Origin: Eubacterium sp.
Lineage (GTDB): Bacteria; Bacillota; Clostridia; Lachnospirales; Lachnospiraceae
Assembly (NCBI GenBank): GCA_021442545.1
Contig: JABUSX010000183.1
Span: 1 to 6,502 of the forward strand
Length of the DNA: 6,502 nucleotides
Reading direction: 5' to 3'
Positions 6,489-6,502 of this stretch are shown piece by piece. The stretch's first letter is position 1; each line of letters begins with the position of its first letter. A program made the position numbers and the translations under genes. The notes under the pieces were generated by a model. That model searched no databases and was not told the DNA's origin. It was given only the letters and a program-made list of their open reading frames with translations.

Positions 6489-6502
6489 TAAATCATAAAA
6501 TA

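Overview
All six protein genes in this window lie on the minus strand, so it reads from right to left. The gene set and order (rplS, lepB, rbgA/ylqF, rnhB, with 1-nt and 4-nt gene overlaps) is a common Firmicutes arrangement. The split-GTPase RbgA, the short signal peptidase I with an N-terminal anchor, and the strong AGGAGG-type ribosome binding sites also suit this phylum. Moderate base composition and the protein style suggest the Clostridia side (Lachnospiraceae-like), but I cannot place it more precisely.

Right part (about 2720-6490): a two-gene operon for a heterodimeric ABC exporter of the BmrCD / LmrCD / TM287-288 type. It has its own sigma-A-like promoter (6460-6488), a leader of about 107 nt containing a strong hairpin, and overlapping genes (TGATG). 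The first subunit has Asp for the catalytic Glu and Gln for the switch His. The second subunit has normal Walker B and H-loop residues but an altered signature, LSAGQ. Together they predict one hydrolysing and one degenerate ATP site. A short terminator ends the operon.

Middle and left part (about 60-2707): a housekeeping operon. A near-consensus promoter (TTGCTT, 17 bp, TATAAT) begins at the first base after the exporter terminator stem, so its -35 box lies inside the terminator T-tract. A structured leader of about 86 nt precedes rplS (ribosomal protein L19). The genes lepB (signal peptidase I, overlap ATGA), rbgA (50S assembly GTPase, overlap TAATG) and rnhB (RNase HII, after a gap of about 100 nt) follow. 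L19 and RbgA both serve the large ribosomal subunit, LepB processes secreted proteins and RnhB removes ribonucleotides from DNA.

Left edge (1-59): a hairpin followed by a T-run on the plus strand looks like a terminator for a gene arriving from outside the window. No gene can be called there.

The window is mostly ordinary core genome. The points most worth a second look are the complementary asymmetry of the two ABC subunits, the terminator-promoter fusion, and the two structured leaders. I see no mobile element, CRISPR array, tRNA or rRNA, and no evidence for an undescribed system.
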